From positions 1-46,478 of the forward strand of contig NZ_AJTN02000001.1 of NCBI RefSeq assembly GCF_000305495.1: a DNA stretch of 46,478 bases, in the 5' to 3' direction. The translations under genes were made by a program, and so were the position numbers. Origin of the DNA: Peribacillus psychrosaccharolyticus ATCC 23296 (GTDB taxonomy: Bacteria > Bacillota > Bacilli > Bacillales > DSM-1321). Shown here one piece after another: positions 8,701-17,160 of the stretch (the stretch's first letter is position 1; each line of letters begins with the position of its first letter). The notes under the pieces were generated by a model. The model had not been told where the DNA came from. It worked only from the letters and a program-made list of their open reading frames with translations, and did no database searches.

Positions 8701-8732
8701 AAAAAAAGTCTTCTTCTTAGAGGACTTTTTTT
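8701..8732 (+). terminator. SAM riboswitch terminator
   Basis: AAAAAAAGTCTTC pairs with GAGGACTTTTTTT across a 6-base loop. The 5' arm is nearly complementary to AAGAAGATGACTT just upstream (8686-8698), which is the alternative antiterminator pairing. Confidence 0.9.
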
Positions 8733-8825
8733 GTTTGCCTCTTTTCGAGTCGATCATACTTTTTATCTGGGCGTTGTACAGGTGCCTAAACAGGATTTTT
8801 CCCAATATAAAAAGGAGGTTCGACC

Positions 8826-10010
8826 ATGACAAAACAGTCTTTTAGTTTTGAAACACAATTACTTCACAATCGACATAAAATTGACCCTGAAACAGGAGCT
8901 GTTAATGTACCTATTCATCTTTCTTCTACCTTTCATCAGTTTGCGATTGATCAGTTTGGCAAGTACGACTATAGTCGCAGCGGGAATCCTACCCGTGAAG
9001 CATTAGAGGATATTATCGCTGACCTTGAAGAAGGAACAAATGGATTTGCCTTTGCCTCTGGCATGGCTGCCATTTCCACAGCCTTCCTTCTTTTGTCTGC
9101 GGGTGACCATGTTATTGTTTCTGAGGATGTTTATGGGGGAACGTATCGAATGGTTACGAGCGTCTTAACACGTTTTAATATCGAGCATACCTTTGTAGAC
9201 ATGACAAATATTGCCGCGGTTGAAGCAGCAATTCAATCCAATACAAAAGCCATTTATATTGAAACACCATCTAATCCACTGCTTAAAGTGACAGATATAA
9301 AAACACTCAGCGCACTTGCAAAGCAAATTGGAGCGCTAACCTACGTAGATAATACATTTTTAACTCCTGCCCTTCAAAAACCGTTAACGCTGGGAGCAGA
9401 TATTGTCCTCCATAGTGCCACTAAGTTCTTATCCGGCCATAGTGATGCAATTGCTGGTCTTGCTGTCGTCAAAGATCCAAATCTTGCCGAGCAGCTTGGA
9501 TTTTTACAAAATTCTTTTGGTGCTGTGCTTGGCGTTCAGGATGCATGGCTGGTTATGCGTGGTATTAAAACACTGCATGTTAGAATTCAGCAATCCGTGA
9601 AATCTGCTCAACAACTTGCGGAATGGCTGGAAGCACAGAACCTTGTCAAAACAGTTCATTACCCTGGCCTTGTCACCCATCGAGACTTTCAATTACAGCA
9701 AGAACAAGCCTCTGGAGCGGGTGCTGTCCTTTCCTTCGAACTTGTTGATGAAGAATTGCTTGCTGACTTTGTTCAAGCTGTAAAGCTGCCTGTATTCGCA
9801 GTCAGCTTAGGCGCAGTAGAATCGATTCTATCCTATCCCGCAAAAATGTCTCACGCCGCTATTCCAAAGGATGAGAGGGAAAAGCGTGGAATAACCAATT
9901 CTCTGCTACGGCTATCTGTTGGACTTGAAAACCCGGACGATTTAATCCAAGACTTTTCCCAAGCATTTGAAGCCTGTACGGCACAAATTAGTACAGGTGC
10001 ATCAGTATAA
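8826..10010 (+). CDS. metC: Cystathionine beta-lyase, PLP-dependent
   Basis: A 394-aa Cys/Met-metabolism PLP enzyme. The PLP lysine is in LHSATKFLSGHSD; the phosphate-binding SGMAAIS and YDYSRSGNPTR blocks are present. Its wording (ETQLLHN, STFHQ, FGKYDYSRSG, REKRGIT near the end) agrees better with the Bacillus MetC lyase than with MetI cystathionine gamma-synthase, so I call it metC; a gamma-synthase or gamma-lyase role is not excluded. It would cleave cystathionine to homocysteine, pyruvate and ammonia. The upstream S-box fits methionine control. In Bacillus subtilis metI precedes metC; here metC is alone. Confidence 0.87.
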   Translation: MTKQSFSFETQLLHNRHKIDPETGAVNVPIHLSSTFHQFAIDQFGKYDYSRSGNPTREALEDIIADLEEGTNGFAFASGMAAISTAFLLLSAGDHVIVSEDVYGGTYRMVTSVLTRFNIEHTFVDMTNIAAVEAAIQSNTKAIYIETPSNPLLKVTDIKTLSALAKQIGALTYVDNTFLTPALQKPLTLGADIVLHSATKFLSGHSDAIAGLAVVKDPNLAEQLGFLQNSFGAVLGVQDAWLVMRGIKTLHVRIQQSVKSAQQLAEWLEAQNLVKTVHYPGLVTHRDFQLQQEQASGAGAVLSFELVDEELLADFVQAVKLPVFAVSLGAVESILSYPAKMSHAAIPKDEREKRGITNSLLRLSVGLENPDDLIQDFSQAFEACTAQISTGASV

Positions 10011-10133
10011 TTAAAAATACAGAACAAAACGCCAGTTTGATAGTGTTTGTTTTTATGCTTGCATACATCCTCGATCGTTTTACGATAAACAGCAGCGTAC
10101 ATTGCTTCTTGTCTTTCATCGGTTATATTCAAT

Positions 10134-10183
10134 CAAAAAAACCCTTTAGCTTGAGGTGTAATTTATACACACTCTCTAAAGGG
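10134..10183 (-). terminator. Terminator of the MacB-type ABC operon
   Basis: CCCTTTAG (10142-10149) pairs with CTAAAGGG (10176-10183), with an inner stem, followed on the minus strand by seven or more T. It may also stop rightward transcription from metC. Confidence 0.82.
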
Positions 10184-10199
10184 CATTCTATTTACCTAT

Positions 10200-10895
10200 T
10201 TATACGCTGGCTTGGTGGTTTTCGACGTGTTTCAAAAGACCGTCTTCCATACGATAAATACGATCACAATAACCTAGCATACGTTCATCATGTGTAACCA
10301 TGATTGCGGCTTTATCTCTTGCTTTTACTTCTTTTGAGATCAATTGTACAACTTCATGTGCACGGTTTGAATCAAGACTGGCCGTGGGTTCATCAGCCAA
10401 AATGATACTAGAGTTATTCATAAAGGCACGAGCAATTGCGGTACGTTGACGTTCTCCTCCTGATAATTGACTTGGGTAATTATTTAATTTAGCACCCAAT
10501 CCTAATTCCGTTAATAATTCTCTAGCAAACGATTTGTCTGCAACACTAACGGAGCCTGTCATTCTTTTTACGACGAGCAGCTGATCAAGAACCGTTAAAT
10601 ACGGAATTAAATTTGATGTTTGTAAAATAAAGCCAATTTCTTTCAAACGAACGTTTGATAATTGTTTTTCTGACAAGCTTGCAATATCCGTTCCATTGAT
10701 GATAACTTCACCTGTAGATGCGTGTAAAAGTGCACCTGCAATAGATAATAAGGTACTTTTACCAGAACCTGAAGGTCCAATAATAGCAACAAATTCTCCT
10801 TGTTCAATGGATAATGAGACGTTATCCATTGCTTTTACTTCTTCATTACCTTCTTTATATACTTTTGATACATTTTTCAATAGTAGTCCAGTCAT
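10200..10895 (-). CDS. ABC transporter ATP-binding protein, MacB/LolD type
   Basis: A 231-aa ATPase: Walker A GPSGSGKST, Q-loop FILQTSNLIP, signature LSGGERQRTA, Walker B IILADEPTASLD, switch His in VTHDERM. The LSGGE signature and length are typical of the MacB/LolD/FtsE branch, which powers FtsX-fold permeases acting as drug, peptide or lipid pumps. It overlaps its permease by one base (TAATG). Expression is probably set by the TetR-type regulator upstream, whose operators flank the promoter. Confidence 0.93.
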   Translation of the reverse strand: MTGLLLKNVSKVYKEGNEEVKAMDNVSLSIEQGEFVAIIGPSGSGKSTLLSIAGALLHASTGEVIINGTDIASLSEKQLSNVRLKEIGFILQTSNLIPYLTVLDQLLVVKRMTGSVSVADKSFARELLTELGLGAKLNNYPSQLSGGERQRTAIARAFMNNSSIILADEPTASLDSNRAHEVVQLISKEVKARDKAAIMVTHDERMLGYCDRIYRMEDGLLKHVENHQASV

Positions 10896-12016
10896 TATTC
10901 TACCCTCCCAAGTGCAGTAAGCGGATCGATTTTTGTGATTTTACGGACTGAAAAAAGTGAGCTAAGAACACTTATGACCAAGAGTGCAGCTCCGAATATG
11001 ATAACAAGGGTTACATCTAAATCGAATGGCATTCCATCAGGCATGACAGCAGCTGTTGCATACGTTAATGCAATACCAATTAACACACTAACTAACGATA
11101 AGATAAACACTTGCGATACGATTGCTTTAGCAATAAAGCCATTGCTTGCTCCAATTGCTTTCATTACACCAAACTGATTTGTTTTTTGTATCGTTAAGAC
11201 ATAGAAAAATACGGAAATAATAAAGGCAGAAATGACAATTAAGAATGCAAGCATCATATAGATTGTCCCCGTTTCTTCTTTATATCCAGGCATCCCATTA
11301 ACTGCTTGACCCTTTGTCACTGTTTCAATACCATCTAGGTTTTTGTCTAATTCAGCAGCATCAATATCTGTTCCTTGCAGAACAAAAGCATTGACTACAT
11401 CTTCTATTCCATTATTAGATCCAGGGGCAGCAAAATTATATAAACGCCAGTGATCTAAGGTTGTAAATAACACCGGTAAATGATTATACGTTTCATTTTC
11501 TACAAATCCAATAATTTGGAATTTCTCTGTAGATCCATCTAAAGTGAGCGTATCACCAATCGTGTATCCTTCCTCTTTCAAAGTATCATTTGCAAGAACA
11601 CCTAATTGATTTTTTTCATCTAATGGTTTCCCTTCTATAAGTTTCGGCTCTAGGAATGTTCCTGGAGAGATTCCTAGAATGGCAACATCTGTTTTATCTT
11701 CCCCTTCCTCGCTGCCTTCTTTTAAGATAGCACCCATAGCAGAACCAAACGGAGCCATTTCCTCAACATTCGCTTGATCTTTTAAATCGGAACTAATTGA
11801 CTCTGATAGCATGGACTTACTGAATGAAGAACTAGACCCTTCTTCAAATACGACATAATCAGCATCCATATTCTTAATGGTCGCTGCACTCAGTGTTGAT
11901 AGACCGTTTCCTAAACCGGAAAGAATAAATACAAGCCAAGCCACTAATACAATGATAAAACCAATCATTGCGAAACGAAGTTTTCCGTACCTTAACTCTT
12001 TCAAAGCCAAAAACAT
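10895..12016 (-). CDS. ABC transporter permease, FtsX/MacB fold
   Basis: A 373-aa membrane protein with one N-terminal span (about residues 15-37), a large extracytoplasmic domain of roughly 200 residues, and three C-terminal spans (about 255-275, 300-325, 335-355), the classic MacB/FtsX topology. The C-terminal KITKIDPLTALGR motif is typical of the family. The ribosome binding site AGAGGGTG precedes the ATG. Together with the ATPase it would form a type VII ABC system. Substrate unknown; TetR control suggests a toxic or signalling compound (inference). Confidence 0.9.
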   Translation of the reverse strand: MFLALKELRYGKLRFAMIGFIIVLVAWLVFILSGLGNGLSTLSAATIKNMDADYVVFEEGSSSSFSKSMLSESISSDLKDQANVEEMAPFGSAMGAILKEGSEEGEDKTDVAILGISPGTFLEPKLIEGKPLDEKNQLGVLANDTLKEEGYTIGDTLTLDGSTEKFQIIGFVENETYNHLPVLFTTLDHWRLYNFAAPGSNNGIEDVVNAFVLQGTDIDAAELDKNLDGIETVTKGQAVNGMPGYKEETGTIYMMLAFLIVISAFIISVFFYVLTIQKTNQFGVMKAIGASNGFIAKAIVSQVFILSLVSVLIGIALTYATAAVMPDGMPFDLDVTLVIIFGAALLVISVLSSLFSVRKITKIDPLTALGRVE

Positions 12017-12084
12017 ATAAACACCCTCTTTTCATTATCAGTATTTAGCAACCCATCTAAAATCTATGATGGATAGCCAAAGTT

Positions 12085-12168
12085 ACACTAGTGTATCTTT
12101 AGAAAAAAAAAAGCTCAAACAAAATAACACTAGTGTAACTTTATTATATATCTAAGTTACACTAGTGT
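12085..12168. promoter_or_regulatory. Three identical palindromic operators for the TetR regulator
   Basis: ACACTAGTGT occurs at 12085-12094, 12127-12136 and 12159-12168, each inside a longer near-palindrome related to AGTTACACTAGTGTAACT. Centre-to-centre distances are 42 and 32 bases, close to four and three helical turns, so all sites face the same side of the DNA. Two of the sites bracket the pump promoter. Confidence 0.85.
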
Positions 12169-12171
12169 CAC
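12143..12171 (-). promoter_or_regulatory. Sigma-A promoter of the TetR-controlled ABC pump
   Basis: On the minus strand GTGACA (12166-12171), a 17-base spacer and TATAAT (12143-12148). The -35 box overlaps one operator and directly abuts the regulator stop codon; the next operator lies just past the -10 box. Confidence 0.82.
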
Positions 12172-12747
12172 TTATTTTGTTTCAAAGATTCCATAGCAGA
12201 CTACGTCTTTTATTGATTGAATCCATTCATGTTCTGGTATCCCCCTATGATTTGGAATAGCAATACTTTGAAAGATACAGCCTAATATCACATCATTTGA
12301 AAGAGTTTCCCGGAGAAACTTATCTTTTTTCCCTTGTATCATAAGACCTTCTAAGTATCGATACATGTCCAAATGAAGTTTTCCCAACTGTTCCTTTTTC
12401 TCCATAATAATAGTTGAACTGCTTTCTTTGAATTGATGAACCATTCCTAGTATTTGATGAATATCCTTATACGTAAAAATAAGTGTAATTAGCTCATTTA
12501 ATTGAGCAATAAAGGTCGCGGATTGGTCAATCTCTTGAAGATCAATCAGCATTTTTGTCATTTCATATACCATATAGTCAATAATAAGCTCTTCTTTATT
12601 AGTATAATATTTGTAAATGGCTGCCCTCGATACGTCTAATGACTCTGCTAAGAGACTAAATGTAAAGCCTTCATAACCGTAACGTAGTAAAAGCGAATTC
12701 GTAGCTTTAAATAACTCTTGAGTTGAGAACTTCCTTTCTCTTGTCAT
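12172..12747 (-). CDS. TetR/AcrR-family repressor
   Basis: A 191-aa regulator. Residues 8-55 form the TetR helix-turn-helix domain (LLLRYGYEGFTFSLLAESLD, then VSRAAIYKYYTNKEELI). The remaining 135 residues are the divergent, all-helical ligand-binding/dimerisation domain. It lies immediately upstream of the MacB-type pump on the same strand, and three palindromes fill the gap between them, so it most likely represses the pump. Its own promoter may be TTGTAC-18-TATACT on the minus strand (12868-12897), which contains the palindrome TTGTACAGTACAA; that is tentative. Confidence 0.92.
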   Translation of the reverse strand: MTRERKFSTQELFKATNSLLLRYGYEGFTFSLLAESLDVSRAAIYKYYTNKEELIIDYMVYEMTKMLIDLQEIDQSATFIAQLNELITLIFTYKDIHQILGMVHQFKESSSTIIMEKKEQLGKLHLDMYRYLEGLMIQGKKDKFLRETLSNDVILGCIFQSIAIPNHRGIPEHEWIQSIKDVVCYGIFETK

Positions 12748-12960
12748 CTAACCACCTCTTTCATTACTTTCACCTAATCTGGATGACTAGTTTAATCCAC
12801 TTTCCCTTAAGTTGCTTTATATGTACTATCTGTTATTAGGATGCAATAAAAAAACAGTCTGATTCGAAGTATATTATCTTTGTATTGTACAGTACAAGTT
12901 GGGTATGTTTCATCTTTTTCTTGAGATCTAATTTCTATTACTATTTTCACCATCCCAAAA

Positions 12961-12994
12961 CAAAGAGCCCCTCTTCGGAAAGAGGGGCTCTTTG
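12961..12994 (-). terminator. Terminator after bmrD
   Basis: A perfect 15-bp inverted repeat (12961-12975 and 12980-12994) with a 4-base loop, directly after the bmrD stop codon. Confidence 0.92.
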
Positions 12995-15013
12995 TTAGCC
13001 AGCCAGGCCTTTATTCTTACCTTTCTGTAGTTCATACATCTGGTGATATTTCCCTTTCGACGCGATTAATTCATCATGACTTCCCTTTTCAACAATTCTG
13101 CCTTTATCAAGAACGAGAATTTGATCTGCATTTTTAATGGTTGAAAGTCGGTGGGCAATGATAAAGGTCGTACGTCCTTGTTTCAATACATCCATACCTT
13201 GCTGGATAATGGCTTCTGTTTCAGTATCAATACTCGCTGTTGCTTCATCAAGAATCAATATCGCGGGATCAAAAGCTAAGGCTCTTGCAAAGGATATGAG
13301 CTGACGCTGTCCAGACGACAGCGTGCTTCCTTTTTCAACAACTGGTTCATCTAGTCCGAGAGGTAAATGATTCAGTACTGTGTCGCCCCCTACCTCTCTT
13401 AATGCCTTTTCAATTTTTTCTTTAGAAATGTTCTCATTACCTAGATTGATATTCGAGGCAATCGTACCTGTAAATAAATAGGGATCCTGAAGAACAATTC
13501 CCATATGCTCGCGCAGTGTTTGATGAGGTATTTCTGTAATATCACGCCCATCTATTGTAACCGTTCCTTTACTAGGGTCATAAAAACGAAACAGCAGATT
13601 CATAATCGAGCTCTTTCCTGATCCAGTATGACCAACCAGTGCCACCGTTTCTCCTTGCTTCGCTGTAAAAGAAATGTTTTTCAAGACATACTCATCTTCC
13701 TTATAGGCAAAGGAAACGTCCTTAAATTCAACATCACCCTGATAACGATTAATTTTCCCATCACTTACCCTTATTCCCGGCTCATCTAAAAGACTGAAAG
13801 CTCGTTCACCCGCCACGAGTGCCTGTTCTAGATTTGCAAACTGATTAACAATCCCTTGGACAGGTTGAAGCAGCCGATTTATAAGGTTAACGATTGCATA
13901 GAGCATACCGAGAGAAACAGCTGAAGAAGCAGTTAATGACTGTCCTCCAAAATACCAAATGAAGGCTACCAGTGCTATATTTCTTAATACACTAACCATA
14001 TTATGACCTGTCAGTGAATTCAGATTCAGCATCTTATTTTGATACGTAAAATGCTCATGATTCATTTTTTCAAAAGACTTTTCCGTGTCTTTTTCACGAC
14101 TAAAAGCCTGAATAATACTCATTCCAGATATAGATTCATTAATCATTCCATTAATATCACTAATTCTTGCGCGAATAATTTGATTATACTTTGAAGCAAA
14201 TTTCCGGTAGACATATGTCCACACTACTAATATTGGAATAACCAATAAAGCAATCAGCGCAATAACTGGTTCTAAAATATAAAGAGCAATAAATACACCA
14301 ATAATATTAATTGTCCCTGAAAAGAAATTTGCTAGTACTGTAACATATAATTCACGTATTGCCTCTGTATCGTTCGTAATACGTGCAACCACTTTTCCAG
14401 CTGGTAAGTTATCAAAATAGCGAATCGGCAATCTTGAGATGTGAGTGAAAATATCATTCCTCATCCGTTGGATAATTCGATTTGCTGCTTTTTGCAGGTA
14501 ATAGCTTTGTCCGTACTGAAAAATTGAGGATAGAATAACCAAGCCTAGATAAAAGGCCAAAAGCAGGGCTATCCGCGAAATTTCTGGCTGATAAAAGGCC
14601 ATTAATTCTCGTTTAGAGAGAACTTGTGCCTCATACTCTCTTGTTTCATTATTCTTAGTCACACTAAGTGTTGAATCAGTAAGCGTTCTTTTTCCTTCAA
14701 ACGGAACCAACTCCTCAACAAAGACAAACTTTGTACCCGTTTGAAGGATCCTTACTTCCTGTCCTTTTTGTTCATTGTCAGCAAAGTAACTTCCTCGCTT
14801 ATACCACGTATCCTGGTAAGAAACGGCATCTTTGCTTTTAGCTGTTTCATACCACGGTGACTCAATTCCTAAAACGTGAGAATCAATCACCTTTTTAGCT
14901 ACAAACGGTCCAGCTAGATCTGCTGCAACCGATATGGATAACATGATAAGCGCAGCAATAATTATTTTTTTATACAAACAGGCATATTGATAGAGCTTTT
15001 TGACTATTTTCAT
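12995..15013 (-). CDS. bmrD: Heterodimeric multidrug ABC exporter subunit BmrD (YheH)
   Basis: A 672-aa half-transporter: six membrane spans then an ATPase domain (Walker A GHTGSGKSS, Walker B ILILDEATASID, switch His AHRLST). The signature reads LSSGQRQ rather than LSGGQ. About 100 extracytoplasmic residues sit between spans 1 and 2 (about 45-150), a feature I associate with BmrD. Length matches Bacillus subtilis YheH. The gene overlaps bmrC by ATGA. BmrCD is a known ATP-driven multidrug exporter induced by translation inhibitors. The catalytic Glu after Walker B is present here but replaced by Asp in bmrC, so the two ATP sites are unequal. Confidence 0.9.
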   Translation of the reverse strand: MKIVKKLYQYACLYKKIIIAALIMLSISVAADLAGPFVAKKVIDSHVLGIESPWYETAKSKDAVSYQDTWYKRGSYFADNEQKGQEVRILQTGTKFVFVEELVPFEGKRTLTDSTLSVTKNNETREYEAQVLSKRELMAFYQPEISRIALLLAFYLGLVILSSIFQYGQSYYLQKAANRIIQRMRNDIFTHISRLPIRYFDNLPAGKVVARITNDTEAIRELYVTVLANFFSGTINIIGVFIALYILEPVIALIALLVIPILVVWTYVYRKFASKYNQIIRARISDINGMINESISGMSIIQAFSREKDTEKSFEKMNHEHFTYQNKMLNLNSLTGHNMVSVLRNIALVAFIWYFGGQSLTASSAVSLGMLYAIVNLINRLLQPVQGIVNQFANLEQALVAGERAFSLLDEPGIRVSDGKINRYQGDVEFKDVSFAYKEDEYVLKNISFTAKQGETVALVGHTGSGKSSIMNLLFRFYDPSKGTVTIDGRDITEIPHQTLREHMGIVLQDPYLFTGTIASNINLGNENISKEKIEKALREVGGDTVLNHLPLGLDEPVVEKGSTLSSGQRQLISFARALAFDPAILILDEATASIDTETEAIIQQGMDVLKQGRTTFIIAHRLSTIKNADQILVLDKGRIVEKGSHDELIASKGKYHQMYELQKGKNKGLAG

Positions 15014-16761
15014 GCACTTACCTCCGCTCCATCTTCCACTTGCTGTCGTTCATATTGTTCCCAATACCAGCCCTGCAGCTTGAGTAGATCTTCATGCGTT
15101 CCTTCTTCAATGATCTTCCCTTGATCGAGGACAATAATCCACTCCGCGTGCTGAACGCTTGAAAGTCGATGTGTCGTAATAATGGTCGTTTTTCCTGCTC
15201 TTTCCTTTTGGATATTGGTTATAATGGTCGTTTCTGTCTTGGCATCAACCGCTGAAAGTGAATCATCAAGAATCAGTATTTCCGGGTCTTTAATGAGCGC
15301 ACGTGCGATTGATATCCGCTGCTTCTGGCCGCCAGATAGCGCCACACCCTTTTCTCCCACCATCGTTTCCAGACGCTCTGGGAGCATCTCTAAATCCTTT
15401 TCAAAATCAGCTAAACGGATTGCCTCGGCCAGTTCAGCCTCTGTCGCATCCATTTTCCCGAATAAGATGTTATCCTTTACTGATTTTGAAAATAAAAAAT
15501 GATCTTGTGGGACGTAACCAATCCAGTTTCGAACATCTTCTATTAAATGTTTTTCAAGGGGGATATCTCCGATAGACAATATTCCCTTTCCTAACGGATA
15601 TTCACGTAATAGCTGCTTCACAAAAGTAGTCTTCCCGCTACCTGTTTTACCGACGATTCCAAGCGTATCTCCACGGTTAACGGCGACTGAAATGTTATCT
15701 AAATTAGTTACTTTAGACGATGGATAGGTAAAGTCTACTGAGTCAAAAATAATTTCCTCTGGATGACCCACCGCTTCAGTATTATCTTCATTTTTCACAT
15801 CTTGTTTCGCAGACATAGTGGTTTGAACACGGTCTAAGGATGCATTTCCTCTTTGCAGCACATTAATCAGTTCACCCATGGCTATCATCGGCCAGATCAA
15901 CATACCGAGATAAACATTAAAGGAAACCAAACTCCCTAAGGTAATGGATTGCTGAAAGACCATGTAGGCTCCATAACCCAGTCCAATTAAATAACTAATT
16001 CCAACCAAAATAGAAATGGTCGGATCAAATAACGAGTCGATTTTAGCGACTTCTAGATTTTTTTTATAAACATCTTCAGTCATATCGTCAAAGCGCTGCT
16101 CATCTTCACGTTCTTGTACATAAGCCCGAATGACTCGGACTCCTGCAACAGATTCAAGCACTTTATCATTTAGATCACCGAACGCATTTTGTGCATCGGT
16201 AAATCTTTGGTGAATTTTATTACCAAAAACCTGAATCATCACAGCCATAATAGGCAAGGGCAGCACTGCAGCAAAGGTAAGCGTCCAACTAATGGTTGAT
16301 CCCATCACGAGCAGAATAGTTGCTGTAAATAGAACAGAATCCGCTAACGTCAAGATTCCAAAACCGGCAGTTATTGAAATCGCCTTTAAATCATTTGTCG
16401 CCCTTGCCATTAAGTCACCAGTACGATTTCGTTCATAAAAGGTTGGTGTCATTTTTAACAAATGGCCCATAAATCCACTTCTTAGCTTGCGTTCAACTAA
16501 AAAGGCTCCACCAAATAACAAGTAACTCCATATATAACTAAAAAGATAACTAGCCGTCCCTACTAATGCTAAATAGAGGATGTATCGCCCAATCCCATTC
16601 GAAGTCAACGTACCTTGGTTAATATCATCTATGGCCATTCCGACAAGCTTTGGCGGAATAATCTCCATCACATTCACTAAGCATAAAAATAATATTGCAA
16701 TACTGTACCGCTTCCACTGTTCTTTGAAAAACCAGGATAGCTTTTTGAATATCGAAAACAT
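15010..16761 (-). CDS. bmrC: Heterodimeric multidrug ABC exporter subunit BmrC (YheI)
   Basis: A 583-aa half-transporter with six spans in the first 320 residues and a C-terminal ATPase: Walker A GKTGSGKTT, signature LSGGQKQRIS, Walker B ILILDDSLSAVD, switch His THRLSS. The residue after Walker B is Asp, not Glu, marking the degenerate site typical of heterodimeric exporters. Start supported by AAAGGAGG 8 bases before the ATG. It is the first large gene of the bmrC-bmrD transcript and is preceded by a 390-base leader with short ORFs and two terminators, the expected place for attenuation control. Confidence 0.9.
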   Translation of the reverse strand: MFSIFKKLSWFFKEQWKRYSIAILFLCLVNVMEIIPPKLVGMAIDDINQGTLTSNGIGRYILYLALVGTASYLFSYIWSYLLFGGAFLVERKLRSGFMGHLLKMTPTFYERNRTGDLMARATNDLKAISITAGFGILTLADSVLFTATILLVMGSTISWTLTFAAVLPLPIMAVMIQVFGNKIHQRFTDAQNAFGDLNDKVLESVAGVRVIRAYVQEREDEQRFDDMTEDVYKKNLEVAKIDSLFDPTISILVGISYLIGLGYGAYMVFQQSITLGSLVSFNVYLGMLIWPMIAMGELINVLQRGNASLDRVQTTMSAKQDVKNEDNTEAVGHPEEIIFDSVDFTYPSSKVTNLDNISVAVNRGDTLGIVGKTGSGKTTFVKQLLREYPLGKGILSIGDIPLEKHLIEDVRNWIGYVPQDHFLFSKSVKDNILFGKMDATEAELAEAIRLADFEKDLEMLPERLETMVGEKGVALSGGQKQRISIARALIKDPEILILDDSLSAVDAKTETTIITNIQKERAGKTTIITTHRLSSVQHAEWIIVLDQGKIIEEGTHEDLLKLQGWYWEQYERQQVEDGAEVSA

Positions 16762-16790
16762 GCATTCTCCTCCTTTGTCTCAATGATGTA

Positions 16791-16847
16791 CTAGCCGCTT
16801 TCTGGATCTCCTGTGTTCAACAGCATGATCTTTGTCCTTTTAATCAT
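16791..16847 (-). CDS. 18-codon leader ORF directly upstream of bmrC
   Basis: Eighteen codons (MIKRTKIMLLNTGDPESG) with AGGAGG 8 bases before the ATG, ending 29 bases before bmrC. The ribosome binding site is as good as that of bmrC. It may couple translation or be a second leader peptide. No homologue recognised. Confidence 0.42.
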   Translation of the reverse strand: MIKRTKIMLLNTGDPESG

Positions 16848-16874
16848 CTCTCATTCCTCCTGTGTATTGTTTAT

Positions 16875-16898
16875 CTATGGAACAGATGCTCTTAGCAT
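16875..16898 (-). CDS. 7-codon ORF between terminator and bmrC
   Basis: MLRASVP with GAGGGGAG 4 bases before the ATG. The start region can fold as GATGCT/AGCATC. Very short; could be chance. Confidence 0.2.
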   Translation of the reverse strand: MLRASVP

Positions 16899-16919
16899 CG
16901 TACTCCCCTCAAAAAACAA

Positions 16920-16950
16920 AAAAAGCCTTCGCAGCACACGAAAGCTTTTT
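16920..16950 (-). terminator. Second leader terminator before bmrC
   Basis: A 12-bp stem with one G-U (16920-16931 and 16939-16950) and a run of seven T on the minus strand, between the leader ORF and bmrC. Confidence 0.85.
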
Positions 16951-16978
16951 AGAATGCACAAAAATGCAAACAGATAAA

Positions 16979-17009
16979 AAGCGCATGCCGCGGTATGCAG
17001 CCTGCGCTT
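16979..17009 (-). terminator. First leader terminator/attenuator before bmrC
   Basis: On the minus strand AAGCGCA (17003-17009) pairs with TGCGCTT (16979-16985) and T residues follow. Its 5' side contains GCAGGCT, exactly complementary to AGCCTGC inside the leader ORF (17060-17066), giving a competing structure. The loop can form its own palindrome (16983-16998). Confidence 0.72.
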
Positions 17010-17032
17010 ATGTGAACATAACTAAATTCTGT

Positions 17033-17116
17033 CTAAGACAGATATAAAGCAGGATTCAGGCAGGCTATATTATGAAGATAAATGACATTTGGATTACTCC
17101 TCTTCATGTAAGTCAT
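17033..17116 (-). CDS. 27-aa leader peptide of the bmrCD operon
   Basis: Twenty-seven codons beginning MTYMKRSNPNVIYL. GGGAGG (17125-17130) is 8 bases before the ATG at 17116; another in-frame ATG at 17122 is too close. The ORF starts about 40 bases after the predicted transcription start. Its stop codon lies in a TCTGTC/GACAGA hairpin and its codons 17-19 contain AGCCTGC, complementary to the downstream terminator arm. Position and layout match the BmrB leader ORF known from Bacillus subtilis, though the peptide is shorter and I cannot align it with BmrB. Confidence 0.6.
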   Translation of the reverse strand: MTYMKRSNPNVIYLHNIACLNPALYLS

Positions 17117-17160
17117 AATCATCGCCTCCCTTCTTTTAATGGTTAAAGTTTCCTTTTATA

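Noticed and set aside
9851-10132. 93-codon minus-strand ORF at the end of metC
   Set aside because: Antisense shadow of metC with no ribosome binding site.
15182-15575. Plus-strand ORFs of about 100 codons inside bmrC
   Set aside because: They are antisense to the conserved ATPase motifs of bmrC and show no independent signals.
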